Assembly: GCF_001447195.1 (NCBI RefSeq) | Contig: NZ_LFRI01000386.1 | Coordinates: 310,001-374,000 of the forward strand | Origin: Aquabacterium parvum | Lineage (GTDB): Bacteria; Pseudomonadota; Gammaproteobacteria; Burkholderiales; Burkholderiaceae_C | DNA length: 64,000 nt | Direction: 5' to 3' | Shown: positions 1-9,204 of the stretch, piece by piece | Layout: each line of letters begins with the position of its first letter | Position numbering within the stretch: the first letter of the stretch is position 1 | Made by a program: the position numbers and the translations under genes | Notes under the pieces: model-generated | Database searches by the model: none | The model's input: only the letters and a program-made list of their open reading frames with translations | Told to the model about the DNA's origin: nothing

Positions 1-2
1 TG

Positions 3-3000
3 CTCGACAAGCTGAGCCAGCCATCGCCCGATGCCCAGGCCGATGCCGAGCCAGCGCGCTTCGCCGTCTTCAACATCAGCCTGCGCGATGGGGTGGTGCG
101 CTATGCCGACCGCGTGCTCGACCAGTCGCACCTGGTCGATGGCATCCGGCTGGAGGTGCCCTTCCTCAGCAGCCTGCCCAGCCACGTCGAAGTGACGGTG
201 CAACCGCTGCTGGAGGCCCGCATCGACGGCAGCGCCTTGCGCGTGGCCGGGCGCACGCTGCCCTTCCATGCGGGCCTGCGCAGCGAGGTGGACGTGCGCT
301 GGCAGGACGTGGACCTGGCCCATTGGCTGGAGGCCGCGCGCCCTTTGCTGCCACCGCCATGGCGACCGCAGGCGCGCAGCGGTCGACTCGACACCGACCT
401 GAAGGTTGTGTTCGAGCAGCGACCCTCGCCCGCCATGCCTGTGCTGGCGGTGCAGGGCCGGCTGGGGGTGAAGGCGCTTGACTTGTCTTTGCCGGCGGTG
501 CCGGGCGCGGGGGCGCTGGACGCTGGCTGGCAGCAGCTCGAGCTCAGTGGCCTTGACCTGCAACCCCTGAACCGCCGGGCTGCCTTGGCCAAGTTGCAGC
601 TCGATGGATTGAGCGTGAAGCTGCGTCCGTCGGACGCGGGCGCCGCGTTGCAGGCCAGGGCTCCTGAGCGCGACGCATCGCCGGCGAATGGTGCATCGGT
701 GTCGGGTGCAGCCGCGTCGGGGGCATCCGCGCCTGCGGGGTCGAGCACCAAGCCCGCCGCACCCTGGAGCTGGTCTGTCGGCCAAGTCCGCATCGGTCTG
801 CGGGACATCGACGTGCAGACCTTTGCTTCGCCCTGGCCGCGCCTGACGCAGGGCCTGGTCGAGGTGCAGGGCCTGGACAGCAGCGAGCGCGCACAGGCTG
901 CCAAGTGGACGCTGTCGCTGCGCGACGAACACGAGGGCCTGGTGTCTGCCCAAGGGCAGGTGCAGGTGGCCGCGCAAACCGCTGAGCTCGACCTGCAGGT
1001 TGACAAGTGGAGCCTGCCGCCTTGGCTGGCGCCGGTTCAGCAAAGTGGCCTGCTGCCGGTCACGGTGAGCCAGGGTCTGTTGAGCCTGCACACCCGCATG
1101 CGCCTCAATGCCCTGCCCACGGCAGCAGGCCAGCCGCCTGCGCTGCGCATCGAGGGCACCGACCTGGCCGTCCAGGGTGCGCAGGTCTCGCTGGGGGCAC
1201 CGCCGGTGAGCAAAGGCTCGGTCAAATCCAACGCAGCGCCATCTTCCCGCTCCGATGCCGACCAGGCCAAGTGGCAGTTGTTGAGCCTCGATGGCATCGA
1301 GGCCGATGTGGGTCTGGCCACCGGCGGATCGGGTGGGGCGGGCGCATCAAGTGCATCAGGCCTGCAGCGCCTGAAGGTGGGCGCAGTCACCCTGGACGCG
1401 CTGGACGCATCGATTTCGCGCGACGCCCAGGGCCGTGTGCTGGCTGGACTGAGCGCCCAGTCATCGACCGAGCAGCCTGGCCGGCGAGCCCCTGCGCCAT
1501 CGCGAGCCGGCTCGCCTGCTGCCAACCAACCCGCCATCTCCGTCGACACCGTGCAGTGCCGTGGCTGCGCCGTGCGCTTCACCGACCACAGCGTGCAGCC
1601 CGCTGCCCGCTTCGCGCTGCAGCAAACCGATCTGAGCGTGCAGGGCGTGTCCCAGCGGCTTGACCAGGTGTTGAAGGTCGACCTGCGCACCCGCGCCCAG
1701 GGACGGGGGCAGCTGGGGTTCCAGGGTGAGGTGCGGCCCGAGCCCTTGCAACTCAAGGGGCAGGTGTCCGTGGCCGCGCTGGAGTTGCGCGCGCTGCAGC
1801 CCTACCTTGATCCGCACGTCAACGTGACCCTGGCCGGTGCCGCCGCGCTGGCCCAGGGGCGCGTAAACGTCGACACGGTGCGCCAGCGGGGCAGCGATGC
1901 GCTCAACGTCCGCTACCAGGGGCGATTGGGCCTGCAGGACCTGCGACTGCGCGACCGCGTCAACGACGCCCTGCTGCTGCGTTGGGCCAGCTTCACGCTG
2001 GACCGGGCCGACCTGGCCTGGCGGGAGGGCGCCATCGACGCCGACCTCGGGTTCATCGCGCTGAAAGACTTTTACGGGCGCGTCATCGTCAACCGCGACG
2101 GCAGCCTGAACCTGGCCAGCGTCGTTCGAAAAGCGGGCGATGCCGAGGGCACCTCGGTGACCACACCCCAGCCAGGTGGCAAGCCGGCCGTGGCCGCACC
2201 CCAGGCTGCGCCTGCCTCGTTGCCGGCGCCCGAAGCAAGCGCTTCGGCGGCCAACGCCACCGCGGCGTCGAGCCCTGACCAGGTCGCCTCCACGCCCCCC
2301 CGCCTGCGTTGGCAGGGCATCCACCTCGAAAAGGGCGAGGTCGATTTCACCGACACCTTCATCCAGCCCAACTACTCGGCGCACCTCACCCGCCTGGCCG
2401 GTGACATCTCCGCGGTCTCATCGACCCAGCCCGAGCCCGCCAAGGTCGAGGTCAACGCCACGCTCGACGACAGCGCGCCCGTGCGCATCAGCGGGCAATT
2501 GCACCCACTGGGCCCCAGGCTGCTGACCGACATCCAGGGTGTGGCCAAGGGCATCGAGCTCACCCGCCTGACCCCGTACGCGGCCCGCTACGCCGGCTAC
2601 CCCATCGAGAAGGGCACCCTGTCGGTGAACGTGCACTACCGAATCGATGGCGGCAAGCTGCAGGCCGACAACCAGGTCTTCCTGGACCAACTGACCTTTG
2701 GCGAACGCGTCGACAGCCCGGATGCCACCTCGCTGCCGGTGCTGCTGGCGGTGTCCTTGCTGAAGAACTCGCGTGGCGAAATCGACGTCAGCCTGCCCGT
2801 CTCCGGCTCGCTCGACGACCCGCAGTTCTCGGTGGGCGGCATCGTCTGGCGCGTGATCGTCAACCTGCTGACCAAAGCCGTGACCGCGCCGTTCTCGCTG
2901 CTCGCCGGTGACGACGGCGGTGAGCTGGGCAACGTGCCTTTTCAACCCGGCGTGGCCCAACTGGACGAGGCCGCTCGCACGCGCCTGGACAAGCTTGCCG

Positions 3001-3464
3001 ACAAGCTCAAGGACCGGCCGTCCCTCAAACTCGAAGCCACCGGCTGGGCCGATGCCGACCTGGACCGCGAAGGCCTGCGTCAGGCCCATGTGGAGCTGCT
3101 CATGCGGCGAGCCAAGGCCAAAGCCAAGGGGTTGGATGTGGACGAGGTGGTGGTCGAGTCTGGCGAGCGCGGCACCTGGCTGAAGGCCGCCTACCAAGCC
3201 GCCGACATCAAGAAGCCGCGCAACCTGATCGGCATGGCTCAGAGCCTGCCCGACGAGCAGATGACGGCTTTGCTCAAAGCCAGCGCCGTGGTCGACGCGG
3301 CCGTCCTCAAGGCCTTGGCCGACGACCGTGCCGGCGAGGTCAAGGCCTACCTCAGCGACCGGCTGGACCCGGAGCGCGTGCGCCTGACGGCCTCTCGCGT
3401 CGGGGCCGAAGGCAAGGTCGATGAAAAATCGGGTGACAGCAGCGTGCAGTTCCAGCTGCGCTGA
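3..3464 (+). CDS. AsmA-like DUF748 envelope protein (5' end outside window)
   Basis: The frame is open from the first bases of the window to a TGA at 3464, giving at least 1153 residues, so the gene starts upstream of the window. The protein alternates beta-rich stretches of the AsmA/DUF748 type with low-complexity Ala/Ser/Pro linkers (about window residues 225-270 and 720-780). The recurring pattern of a VEV-type strand, PLLEARIDGSALRV and a short PFHAGL turn is typical of DUF748. The C-terminal ~170 residues include a VPFQPGVAQLDEAARTRLDK segment that recalls OmpA-like folds. DUF748/AsmA proteins are long repeating-beta envelope proteins thought to bridge inner and outer membranes. The N-terminal membrane anchor expected for the family is not in the window. 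The family call is fairly secure; the precise role is inferred. Confidence 0.8.
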   Translation, partial: LDKLSQPSPDAQADAEPARFAVFNISLRDGVVRYADRVLDQSHLVDGIRLEVPFLSSLPSHVEVTVQPLLEARIDGSALRVAGRTLPFHAGLRSEVDVRWQDVDLAHWLEAARPLLPPPWRPQARSGRLDTDLKVVFEQRPSPAMPVLAVQGRLGVKALDLSLPAVPGAGALDAGWQQLELSGLDLQPLNRRAALAKLQLDGLSVKLRPSDAGAALQARAPERDASPANGASVSGAAASGASAPAGSSTKPAAPWSWSVGQVRIGLRDIDVQTFASPWPRLTQGLVEVQGLDSSERAQAAKWTLSLRDEHEGLVSAQGQVQVAAQTAELDLQVDKWSLPPWLAPVQQSGLLPVTVSQGLLSLHTRMRLNALPTAAGQPPALRIEGTDLAVQGAQVSLGAPPVSKGSVKSNAAPSSRSDADQAKWQLLSLDGIEADVGLATGGSGGAGASSASGLQRLKVGAVTLDALDASISRDAQGRVLAGLSAQSSTEQPGRRAPAPSRAGSPAANQPAISVDTVQCRGCAVRFTDHSVQPAARFALQQTDLSVQGVSQRLDQVLKVDLRTRAQGRGQLGFQGEVRPEPLQLKGQVSVAALELRALQPYLDPHVNVTLAGAAALAQGRVNVDTVRQRGSDALNVRYQGRLGLQDLRLRDRVNDALLLRWASFTLDRADLAWREGAIDADLGFIALKDFYGRVIVNRDGSLNLASVVRKAGDAEGTSVTTPQPGGKPAVAAPQAAPASLPAPEASASAANATAASSPDQVASTPPRLRWQGIHLEKGEVDFTDTFIQPNYSAHLTRLAGDISAVSSTQPEPAKVEVNATLDDSAPVRISGQLHPLGPRLLTDIQGVAKGIELTRLTPYAARYAGYPIEKGTLSVNVHYRIDGGKLQADNQVFLDQLTFGERVDSPDATSLPVLLAVSLLKNSRGEIDVSLPVSGSLDDPQFSVGGIVWRVIVNLLTKAVTAPFSLLAGDDGGELGNVPFQPGVAQLDEAARTRLDKLADKLKDRPSLKLEATGWADADLDREGLRQAHVELLMRRAKAKAKGLDVDEVVVESGERGTWLKAAYQAADIKKPRNLIGMAQSLPDEQMTALLKASAVVDAAVLKALADDRAGEVKAYLSDRLDPERVRLTASRVGAEGKVDEKSGDSSVQFQLR

Positions 3465-3790
3465 AGCGGCGGCTGGTGCGGGCCTTTGAAGGCCGCTGAA
3501 AATGGAAAACCCGCTGCCTGGTGACCAGGACAGCGGGTAAACCCTTTTGAACCCGAAGCGTTCGCGTCGTTCGGGTCGATGACAGCGCCGAGACACAGAC
3601 CTCACACCCGGCTTGCTGCCTTGGGCGTCATGAAGGCTGTGTGCTGAATTTCTTTAGAATGAAACAGATTGTCAGGTTGATGCGCTGCGCCGTCCTGAAG
3701 AGAGTCTGAAAAACTCCTGAAGCGCCCCCGTTTCTTCCCCGCCGGCAGGACGCCGGTGCTGCAGCCGATCGAGGCACGTCCGAGGAACCC
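3465..3790. other. Intergenic gap between DUF748 gene and STAND regulator
   Basis: The gap is 326 bases with no convincing coding potential. It begins with a strong hairpin (3509-3538). A TAGAAT hexamer at 3655-3660 could be a -10 element for the regulator gene downstream, but no good -35 lies 16-18 bases before it. I see nothing else that I can name here. Confidence 0.5.
3509..3538 (+). terminator. Hairpin after DUF748 gene, probable terminator
   Basis: The arms ACCCGCTG (3509-3516) and CAGCGGGT (3531-3538) pair perfectly. A second inner pairing CCTGGT/ACCAGG makes the stem almost continuous. Only a short TTTT occurs downstream (about 3546-3549), so this is a probable rather than textbook rho-independent terminator. 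Confidence 0.6.
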
Positions 3791-6400
3791 TTGGCACAAC
3801 GTTACCGGTTCGATGGCTTCGAGCTCGACACCTCCGAGAGGCTGCTGTACCGCGAGGGCCAGCCGGTCGGACTGGGCGCGAGGGCCATTGCCCTGCTCAC
3901 CGCGTTGTTGGGACGCCCAGGCCGGCTGTTGACCAAAGCCGAGCTGCTGGACCGTGTCTGGCCCGGGCTGGTGGTCGAAGAAAACAACCTGCAGGTGCAG
4001 GTTTCGGCGCTGCGCAAGGTGCTGGGTGCGCACACGATCGTCACCGTGCCGGGTCGGGGTTACCGATTTGTGCAGGCCGTTCACGCTGTGCACACCGTGG
4101 CACCCGGTCCACCGAACGCTGACACGACACAGGCCACCAGGCTCACTGCCAGGCCAAACCGAGCCTGGCACACCCACGCTGCCGCCGACGCCCTCTCGGT
4201 GCTCCCCGAGCCAACGACCCGCCTCTTGGGGCGCGACAGCGACCTGTCCGCACTGGATGCCTGCCTGCCAGCCGCCCTGATCACCGTGGTGGGTCCGTCC
4301 GGCATGGGCAAAACCGCTTTGGCTTTGGCCGCTGCCCACCGCTGGCGGGCGGATCGCCCCGATGGATCGGCCTGGATCGACCTGTCTGCCCTGCACGACC
4401 CCGCCCAAGTCGTGAGCTCGGTGAGCCAGGCATTGGGACTGGGTGTGGTCATCGATCCCGAGCGAGGGCTCTCGACCTTGGTGGAAGCCTTGCGGCCCCT
4501 GAAGGTCCTGATCGTGCTCGACAACGCGGAGCAGGTGGGGGGCGCCGTGGCTGAACTGGCTGCCGCCATCCTGAGCGGCGCCACTGGGGTGCGGCTGCTG
4601 GTGACCAGCCAGGTGCCGTTGAAGGTGGCTGGCGAGCGCGTGTTTCGCCTCGGCCCCCTGGCGGTGCCACCACCCGAGGCCAGCTCGCATGAGGCCATGA
4701 CCCATGGTGCCCTCGAGCTGCTGCTGGATCAGGTGCGTGCGGTCGATCGGCATTTCGAGCTGCAGGCCAACCAGGTCGCCGAAGCGACGCAGCTGTGCCG
4801 GCGACTCGATGGGATGCCCCTGGCCATCAAGCTCGCGGCCGCCCGGGTCCCCTTGCTGGGCTTGAGCGGGGTTCTCAAGCGCCTGGACGAACGCTTCGAG
4901 CTGCTCGCCCAAAGTCAGGTCGGCTCGCCAGAGCGCCACCAGACCCTGCAGGCCGCACTCGACTGGAGCCACGGTTTGCTGGAGCCGCCCGAGCAGGCCA
5001 TGTTCCGTCGCCTGGCGGTGTTCGCGGGCAGCTTCCCGCTGTCGCTGGCGTCGATCCTCGGGCATCCTGGGCCCAAGGGCGAAGCGCTCGACGAGTGGCG
5101 CGTGCTCGACACCCTGGGTGCGCTGGCCGAGCGATCCCTGGTCGTGGTCGAAGGCGGTGAGCAGCCGCGTTATCGCCTGCTCGACAGCGTGCGTGAGCAC
5201 GCCTTGCTCAAGCTGCAGGCCAGCGGCGAGCAGGCAGGTCTTCAGCGCCACCACGCCTTGGCGGTGGCCGACTTGCTCGAAGTGGCCTATGACACCCATT
5301 GGTCGTCTTCCGATGTCGACTGGTTGGGGCGCCACGCGGCCGACATCGACAACGTGCGGTTGGCGCTCGATTGGGCGACCGAGCACGCGCCCCCCCTCGG
5401 CGTTCGACTCCTCGGCTCGGCGGGGCCGCTCTTTGCGCTGCTGGGGCTGGCGCCCGAGGCGCGCCGCCGGAGCGACACGTTGGCGGCGTCGGCGTTGGCG
5501 CAGGGGGCGGTGCCCGAAGCCACTCGCTTCTGGCTTGAATGCGGTCGCATGCAATGGGGCGTTGACAACGACCGCATGCTGGCCTGGTCCCAGCGTGCCA
5601 CCGAAGGCGCGCGCCAGGGCCGAGACCAGCGAGGCATCTTCCTTGGCCTGCACGGCCAGTTGAGCAGCGGCCTGCTGAGCGGCGAGCAGGCTCATCAGGC
5701 GCTGCGCGAGATGGCCCGCCTGGAGTCGTCCACCTGGCCCCCGCGCCTGCTCAGCCAACGCCTGCTGGCCGAGGTGGGGGTGCTGCGCGCGCAAGAGCGC
5801 ATGGCCGATGCACGCCGCACCTGCCAGGGACTCATCGTGCAAGCCCAGGCTGCGGGGCTTGATGGTGTGCTGTCGGCTGCGCTGAGCGACCTGGCTGCCA
5901 TCTGCCTGGCTTTGGGCGACACCGATGGTGCCTGGCGCGTGAGCCAGCAGGTCCTGGCGCGCAGCCGCCACCGGCGTGACCATTTCGTGGCCCATGCGCT
6001 GGCCACCGTGGCTTGCGTGGCCTTTGTGCGGGGCGACTTGGCACAGGCCCGGGCCAGCCTGCTGGCATTCGCTGAGGCTTCGCGCAGCCGCAGTTGGGAA
6101 TGGTTTGGCCGCTACTCGGTCTTGTTGGCCCTGTTGGCTTCGCAGGAAGGGCGCATGGAAACCGCGGCGCGCTTGCTGGGCCACGCCGAGCGGCAGCGCG
6201 CGCAATGGGGGGCCGGCGATGTCTTGGGTGTCTACGCCCGGACCCGGGTGCGCGCCGCGGTGGAAGATGAGCTGGAGCCATCGGTGCTGCGCAGCCTGAC
6301 CGAGCTGGGTGGTCGGCTCGCGCCCGAAGAGGTGTGCGCCTGGGCGTTCGGGCCGTCAGCTGGGCAGATGCCGAGCAATCCGCACGATCACGGGCTCTGA
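3791..6400 (+). CDS. Winged-helix STAND ATPase transcriptional regulator
   Basis: The 869-residue protein has an OmpR/PhoB/CadC-type winged helix at about residues 5-95, ending in the typical TVPGRGYRF wing. A STAND/NB-ARC-like ATPase follows: Walker A GPSGMGKT at 168-175, Walker B KVLIVLDNAEQ at about 238-248, and a DGMPLAIKLAAAR helix equivalent to the GLPLA motif. The C-terminal ~400 residues are helical and probably TPR-like. Proteins of this layout are signal-responsive transcription activators whose ligand is usually unknown. The start is TTG, preceded by GAGGA at 3782-3786 with short spacing; it was chosen because the family winged helix begins directly after it. The gene stands alone and I cannot name its target. 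Confidence 0.8.
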   Translation: MAQRYRFDGFELDTSERLLYREGQPVGLGARAIALLTALLGRPGRLLTKAELLDRVWPGLVVEENNLQVQVSALRKVLGAHTIVTVPGRGYRFVQAVHAVHTVAPGPPNADTTQATRLTARPNRAWHTHAAADALSVLPEPTTRLLGRDSDLSALDACLPAALITVVGPSGMGKTALALAAAHRWRADRPDGSAWIDLSALHDPAQVVSSVSQALGLGVVIDPERGLSTLVEALRPLKVLIVLDNAEQVGGAVAELAAAILSGATGVRLLVTSQVPLKVAGERVFRLGPLAVPPPEASSHEAMTHGALELLLDQVRAVDRHFELQANQVAEATQLCRRLDGMPLAIKLAAARVPLLGLSGVLKRLDERFELLAQSQVGSPERHQTLQAALDWSHGLLEPPEQAMFRRLAVFAGSFPLSLASILGHPGPKGEALDEWRVLDTLGALAERSLVVVEGGEQPRYRLLDSVREHALLKLQASGEQAGLQRHHALAVADLLEVAYDTHWSSSDVDWLGRHAADIDNVRLALDWATEHAPPLGVRLLGSAGPLFALLGLAPEARRRSDTLAASALAQGAVPEATRFWLECGRMQWGVDNDRMLAWSQRATEGARQGRDQRGIFLGLHGQLSSGLLSGEQAHQALREMARLESSTWPPRLLSQRLLAEVGVLRAQERMADARRTCQGLIVQAQAAGLDGVLSAALSDLAAICLALGDTDGAWRVSQQVLARSRHRRDHFVAHALATVACVAFVRGDLAQARASLLAFAEASRSRSWEWFGRYSVLLALLASQEGRMETAARLLGHAERQRAQWGAGDVLGVYARTRVRAAVEDELEPSVLRSLTELGGRLAPEEVCAWAFGPSAGQMPSNPHDHGL

Positions 6401-6463
6401 ATCGAGGCAGGCGGGTGACGCGGCCCAACTGGCGCGGCACACTGTGCACACCAGGAGGGCGCC

Positions 6464-6760
6464 ATGAACGTCACATCCATTGCCTTGAGCGGCGTGCAGG
6501 CGGCGTCCACCCGCCTCGACGCCGCAGCCAACAACATCGCCAACAGCCAGACGCCGGGCTTCCGGCGCGATCAGGTCATGCAGCAGACCCAGGAGCAAGA
6601 AGGCGTGCTCACCGTGGTCGGCAAGGCCCAGGAAGTGGGCCCCGATCTGGCCGCCGACCTGGTTGAACAGATGCAGGCCACCTACGCCTTTCGCGCCAAC
6701 CTGCGCACCATCGAGGCGGAAAAGCGCATGACCGGCAGCCTGCTCGACATGCAGGCCTGA
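6464..6760 (+). CDS. Small flagellar rod/hook-like protein, orphan
   Basis: The 98-residue protein begins with the flagellar rod/hook family N-terminus (NNIANSQTPGF at about residues 23-33) and ends with the matching C-terminal helix (DLVEQMQATYAFRANLRTIE...). Almost nothing lies between. This joins the two helices that polymerise the axial D0 core of FlgB/FlgC/FlgG-type proteins without an exposed middle domain. No flagellar genes flank it. An AGGAGG at 6453-6458, five bases before the ATG, supports the start and real expression. It could be a degenerate rod protein or a specialised axial filament component; its function is unknown. Confidence 0.7.
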   Translation: MNVTSIALSGVQAASTRLDAAANNIANSQTPGFRRDQVMQQTQEQEGVLTVVGKAQEVGPDLAADLVEQMQATYAFRANLRTIEAEKRMTGSLLDMQA

Positions 6761-6881
6761 GCTGAGCAACTGGCTGAGCCGGATGGCGCAGGCGGTCTGA
6801 GGGCACGGCGCCTGCGTCGGTCGCCGGCTCGCGCGACAATGCGTTGGTTGCCCAGCACCTTGCTTGCTTGGGCGCTCCAAC

Positions 6882-8102
6882 GTGACCGAGCCCCAAACTG
6901 ATCGCCTCATCGCCCACCTCGACATGGACGCTTTCTACGCGTCGGTCGAACTGCTGCGTTACCCGCAACTGCAGGGGCAGCCGGTGGTGATTGGCGGTGG
7001 TCGACGCCACCAACCAGAGGCCTTGGTCGATGGCGCGCACCGCTTTGCGCGGCTTCGCGACTACGCGGGCCGAGGCGTCGTCACCACCGCCACCTACGCC
7101 GCCCGCGCTTTCGGCGTGCACTCCGGCATGGGCCTGATGAAGGCCGCAGCGCTGGCCCCCGATGCCGTGCTGCTGCCCGTCGATTTCGATGAGTACCGCC
7201 GCTGCTCGCGCCTGTTCAAGGCGGCGGTGGCCGAGATCGCGCCGGTCATCGAAGACCGCGGCATCGACGAGATCTACATGGACCTCGGTGACGTGCCCGG
7301 CGCGCGCGATCGAACCCCCGAAGACCCGCTGTCCGGCGTGCGCGAGCTGGCCGAGCGCATCAAGCACGCGGTGCGCCGCGCCACCGGGTTGAGTTGCTCG
7401 ATCGGTGTCACGCCCAACAAGCTGCTCAGCAAACTCGCCTCCGACCTCGACAAGCCGGATGGCCTGACCCTGCTCACCCACGCCGACGTGCCCTCGCGCG
7501 TGTGGCCTTTGCCTGCCGCGCGCATCAACGGCATCGGCCCGAAAGCCAATGCGCGACTGGCCGAGCGCGGCATCCACACGATCGGCGAGCTCGCTGCCGC
7601 CGACCCGGCACAACTCATCGAGACCTTTGGGCGAAGCTATGGCCATTGGCTGCATGAAGCCGCTCACGGCATCGACAATCGCCCGGTCGTCACCTGGCGC
7701 GAGCCCAAGTCCATCAGCCGCGAAACCACCTTCGAGCGCGACCTGCACCCGCGCGAAGACCGCGCCGCGCTCACGCCCATCTTCACGCGGCTGTGCGAAC
7801 AACTCGCCGCCGACCTGCAGCGCAAGGGCTACGCTGGCCACAGCATCGGGGTCAAGCTGCGCTACGACGATTTCCGCATCGTCACCCGCAGCCTCACCTT
7901 GCCCCATGCGACGCGCGACGCCGCCGTCATCCGGCAATGGGCGGGCCGTTGCCTCAAGACCGTGCCGCTTGATCAGCGCCTGCGCCTGATTGGCGTGAAA
8001 ATGGCGTCCCTGGTGCCTGGCGACGGGGGGGAGCCCCCGCAGCGCGAAGCCGTGCCGCAATCCTTGCCTTTGTTCGATCAGACCGACGCGGCACCAGCCT
8101 GA
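6882..8102 (+). CDS. dinB: DNA polymerase IV (Y-family translesion polymerase)
   Basis: This is an error-prone DNA polymerase that extends mismatched or lesion-blocked primer ends. The 406-residue protein opens with the catalytic HLDMDAFYASVE (Asp14 and Asp16) and carries the second acidic motif GIDEIYMDL (Asp129-Glu130). The thumb helix-hairpin-helix (NGIGPKANARLAERGI) and a little-finger domain follow. About twenty extra residues sit between VVIGGG and RGVVTTATYAAR, a variation I associate with betaproteobacterial DinB. I chose GTG at 6882 because it lies eight codons before the first conserved strand; an upstream in-frame TTG at 6864 adds six unconserved residues. I see no obvious LexA box in the short upstream region. 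Confidence 0.93.
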   Translation: MTEPQTDRLIAHLDMDAFYASVELLRYPQLQGQPVVIGGGRRHQPEALVDGAHRFARLRDYAGRGVVTTATYAARAFGVHSGMGLMKAAALAPDAVLLPVDFDEYRRCSRLFKAAVAEIAPVIEDRGIDEIYMDLGDVPGARDRTPEDPLSGVRELAERIKHAVRRATGLSCSIGVTPNKLLSKLASDLDKPDGLTLLTHADVPSRVWPLPAARINGIGPKANARLAERGIHTIGELAAADPAQLIETFGRSYGHWLHEAAHGIDNRPVVTWREPKSISRETTFERDLHPREDRAALTPIFTRLCEQLAADLQRKGYAGHSIGVKLRYDDFRIVTRSLTLPHATRDAAVIRQWAGRCLKTVPLDQRLRLIGVKMASLVPGDGGEPPQREAVPQSLPLFDQTDAAPA

Positions 8103-8134
8103 CCGGTTCCGAATCTTTTTTTGCAGTCCACACC

Positions 8135-8497
8135 ATGTCCATGTTTTCCATCGACCGCCTCGTCGTTGCCCGCTCGCTGATTCGCACGACCGCCGCCACG
8201 GCCTTGCTCGTGTCGATGTCAGGTTGCAGCGTGCTGGCCGTGGCCGATGCAGCGGTCACGGTGGCCGCCACCGCTGTCAGCGTGACCGCCACGGTGGTCG
8301 AGACCACGGTGGACGTGGCTGCCGCGGGTGTGCGCGCGGTCACTGCGGAGGACAAGGACCAGAAGGCGGGAGAGGGCGGCAAGGCCGATGACAAACAAGG
8401 CGCCGAGCAGCGCCGTGAGCCCGCGCCGGATGCCCCTGCAACACCCGCTGCGCCCCAGCGAAACTGGCAGGCCCCGGATTGGCCAGCCAGCCGCTGA
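8135..8497 (+). CDS. Small predicted lipoprotein
   Basis: The 120-residue protein has an N-terminal hydrophobic segment ending in LVSMSGC, a weak lipobox with Cys about residue 31. After it comes a regular Val/Ala/Thr segment (AVTVAATAVSVTATVVETTV) and a hydrophilic Lys/Glu/Pro/Ala tail. This suggests a lipid-anchored or amphipathic membrane-associated protein. It sits 32 bases after dinB and just before a ferredoxin gene, on the same strand. I do not recognise a characterised family. Confidence 0.6.
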   Translation: MSMFSIDRLVVARSLIRTTAATALLVSMSGCSVLAVADAAVTVAATAVSVTATVVETTVDVAAAGVRAVTAEDKDQKAGEGGKADDKQGAEQRREPAPDAPATPAAPQRNWQAPDWPASR

Positions 8498-8516
8498 GCT
8501 GGCAGGGTGCGAGGCC

Positions 8517-8852
8517 ATGTCCCCACCGACCACGCCCCTTGACACCCACCCGCCCGTGACTGGCGGCACCTGGCTGACCTTGCAGCCTTTGGGTTTGCGC
8601 GTGCCCGTTCGCCCTGGACAGAGCCTGCTGGAGGCCGCCTTGGCTGCCGGCGTGGACATGCCCCGCTCCTGCCGCAACGGCACCTGCCGAGCCTGCCGTT
8701 GCCGGATGACGCAAGGCCGCGTTCGTTACCGCACCGAGTGGCCGGGCCTGAGCCCGGATGAGCACGATGCAGGGGAGGTTTTGCCTTGCGTGGCGCTGCC
8801 CGATGGCGACGTCACGCTCAACCAGCCACTGGCGCGTCAGGTGTCCACCTGA
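8517..8852 (+). CDS. 2Fe-2S plant-type ferredoxin
   Basis: The 111-residue soluble electron carrier has the plant/vertebrate ferredoxin cysteine signature: CRNGTCRAC at about residues 51-59 and a fourth Cys in VLPC about 35 residues later. The N-terminal strand (RVPVRPGQSLLEAALAAGVDMP) matches the beta-grasp fold. The ATG at 8517 begins just after the preceding lipoprotein gene and gives the usual length. Its 3' end overlaps the convergent DUF1653 gene by 35 bases. The redox partner is not evident from the neighbours. Confidence 0.87.
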   Translation: MSPPTTPLDTHPPVTGGTWLTLQPLGLRVPVRPGQSLLEAALAAGVDMPRSCRNGTCRACRCRMTQGRVRYRTEWPGLSPDEHDAGEVLPCVALPDGDVTLNQPLARQVST

Positions 8853-9075
8853 AGCGGGCCTGGCGCTTGCCTTCGATCACCACCTCGCCGGTGAACATCT
8901 CGAAGGGCCGCACCCACAGCGCGCCTTCGCCGTACAGCGGGCGATAGACCACCAGTGCTTCGTGTGTTTCGCTGTGGCGGGCCACGCCAAACACCTCGTA
9001 TTGGCCGCCCTTGTAATGGGTGTAAAGGCCGGTGGGGAGGGTGGGCAGGGGCGTGAGGTCGTCGTCGTTGCGCAT
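8818..9075 (-). CDS. DUF1653 family protein
   Basis: The 85-residue protein has the DUF1653 core: a LPTGLYTHYKGGQYEV start, ARHSETHEALVVYRPLYG in the middle and LWVRPFEMF near the end. It is a short beta-rich domain found alone in many proteobacteria and sometimes fused to other domains; no function is established. The gene is convergent with the ferredoxin gene and overlaps its last 35 bases. I am sure of the family and make no functional claim. Confidence 0.8.
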   Translation of the reverse strand: MRNDDDLTPLPTLPTGLYTHYKGGQYEVFGVARHSETHEALVVYRPLYGEGALWVRPFEMFTGEVVIEGKRQARFRWTPDAPVAG

Positions 9076-9204
9076 GGCGGTTGGGCTTTACATGGCCTTT
9101 ACGGGCCGTTACGGGCGCGATTGTCCACGGTGCGGGGCAAGTTGGCGTTGAACAAGCCAAGGGCGCATGCCCTGACCCCTCAACCTCGAATCAAGGACAC
9201 CACC

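Noticed and set aside
3602-6205. Long antisense open frame opposite the STAND regulator
   Set aside because: Gln/His/Gly-rich composition and lack of recognisable motifs show that it is a high-GC shadow of the real gene.
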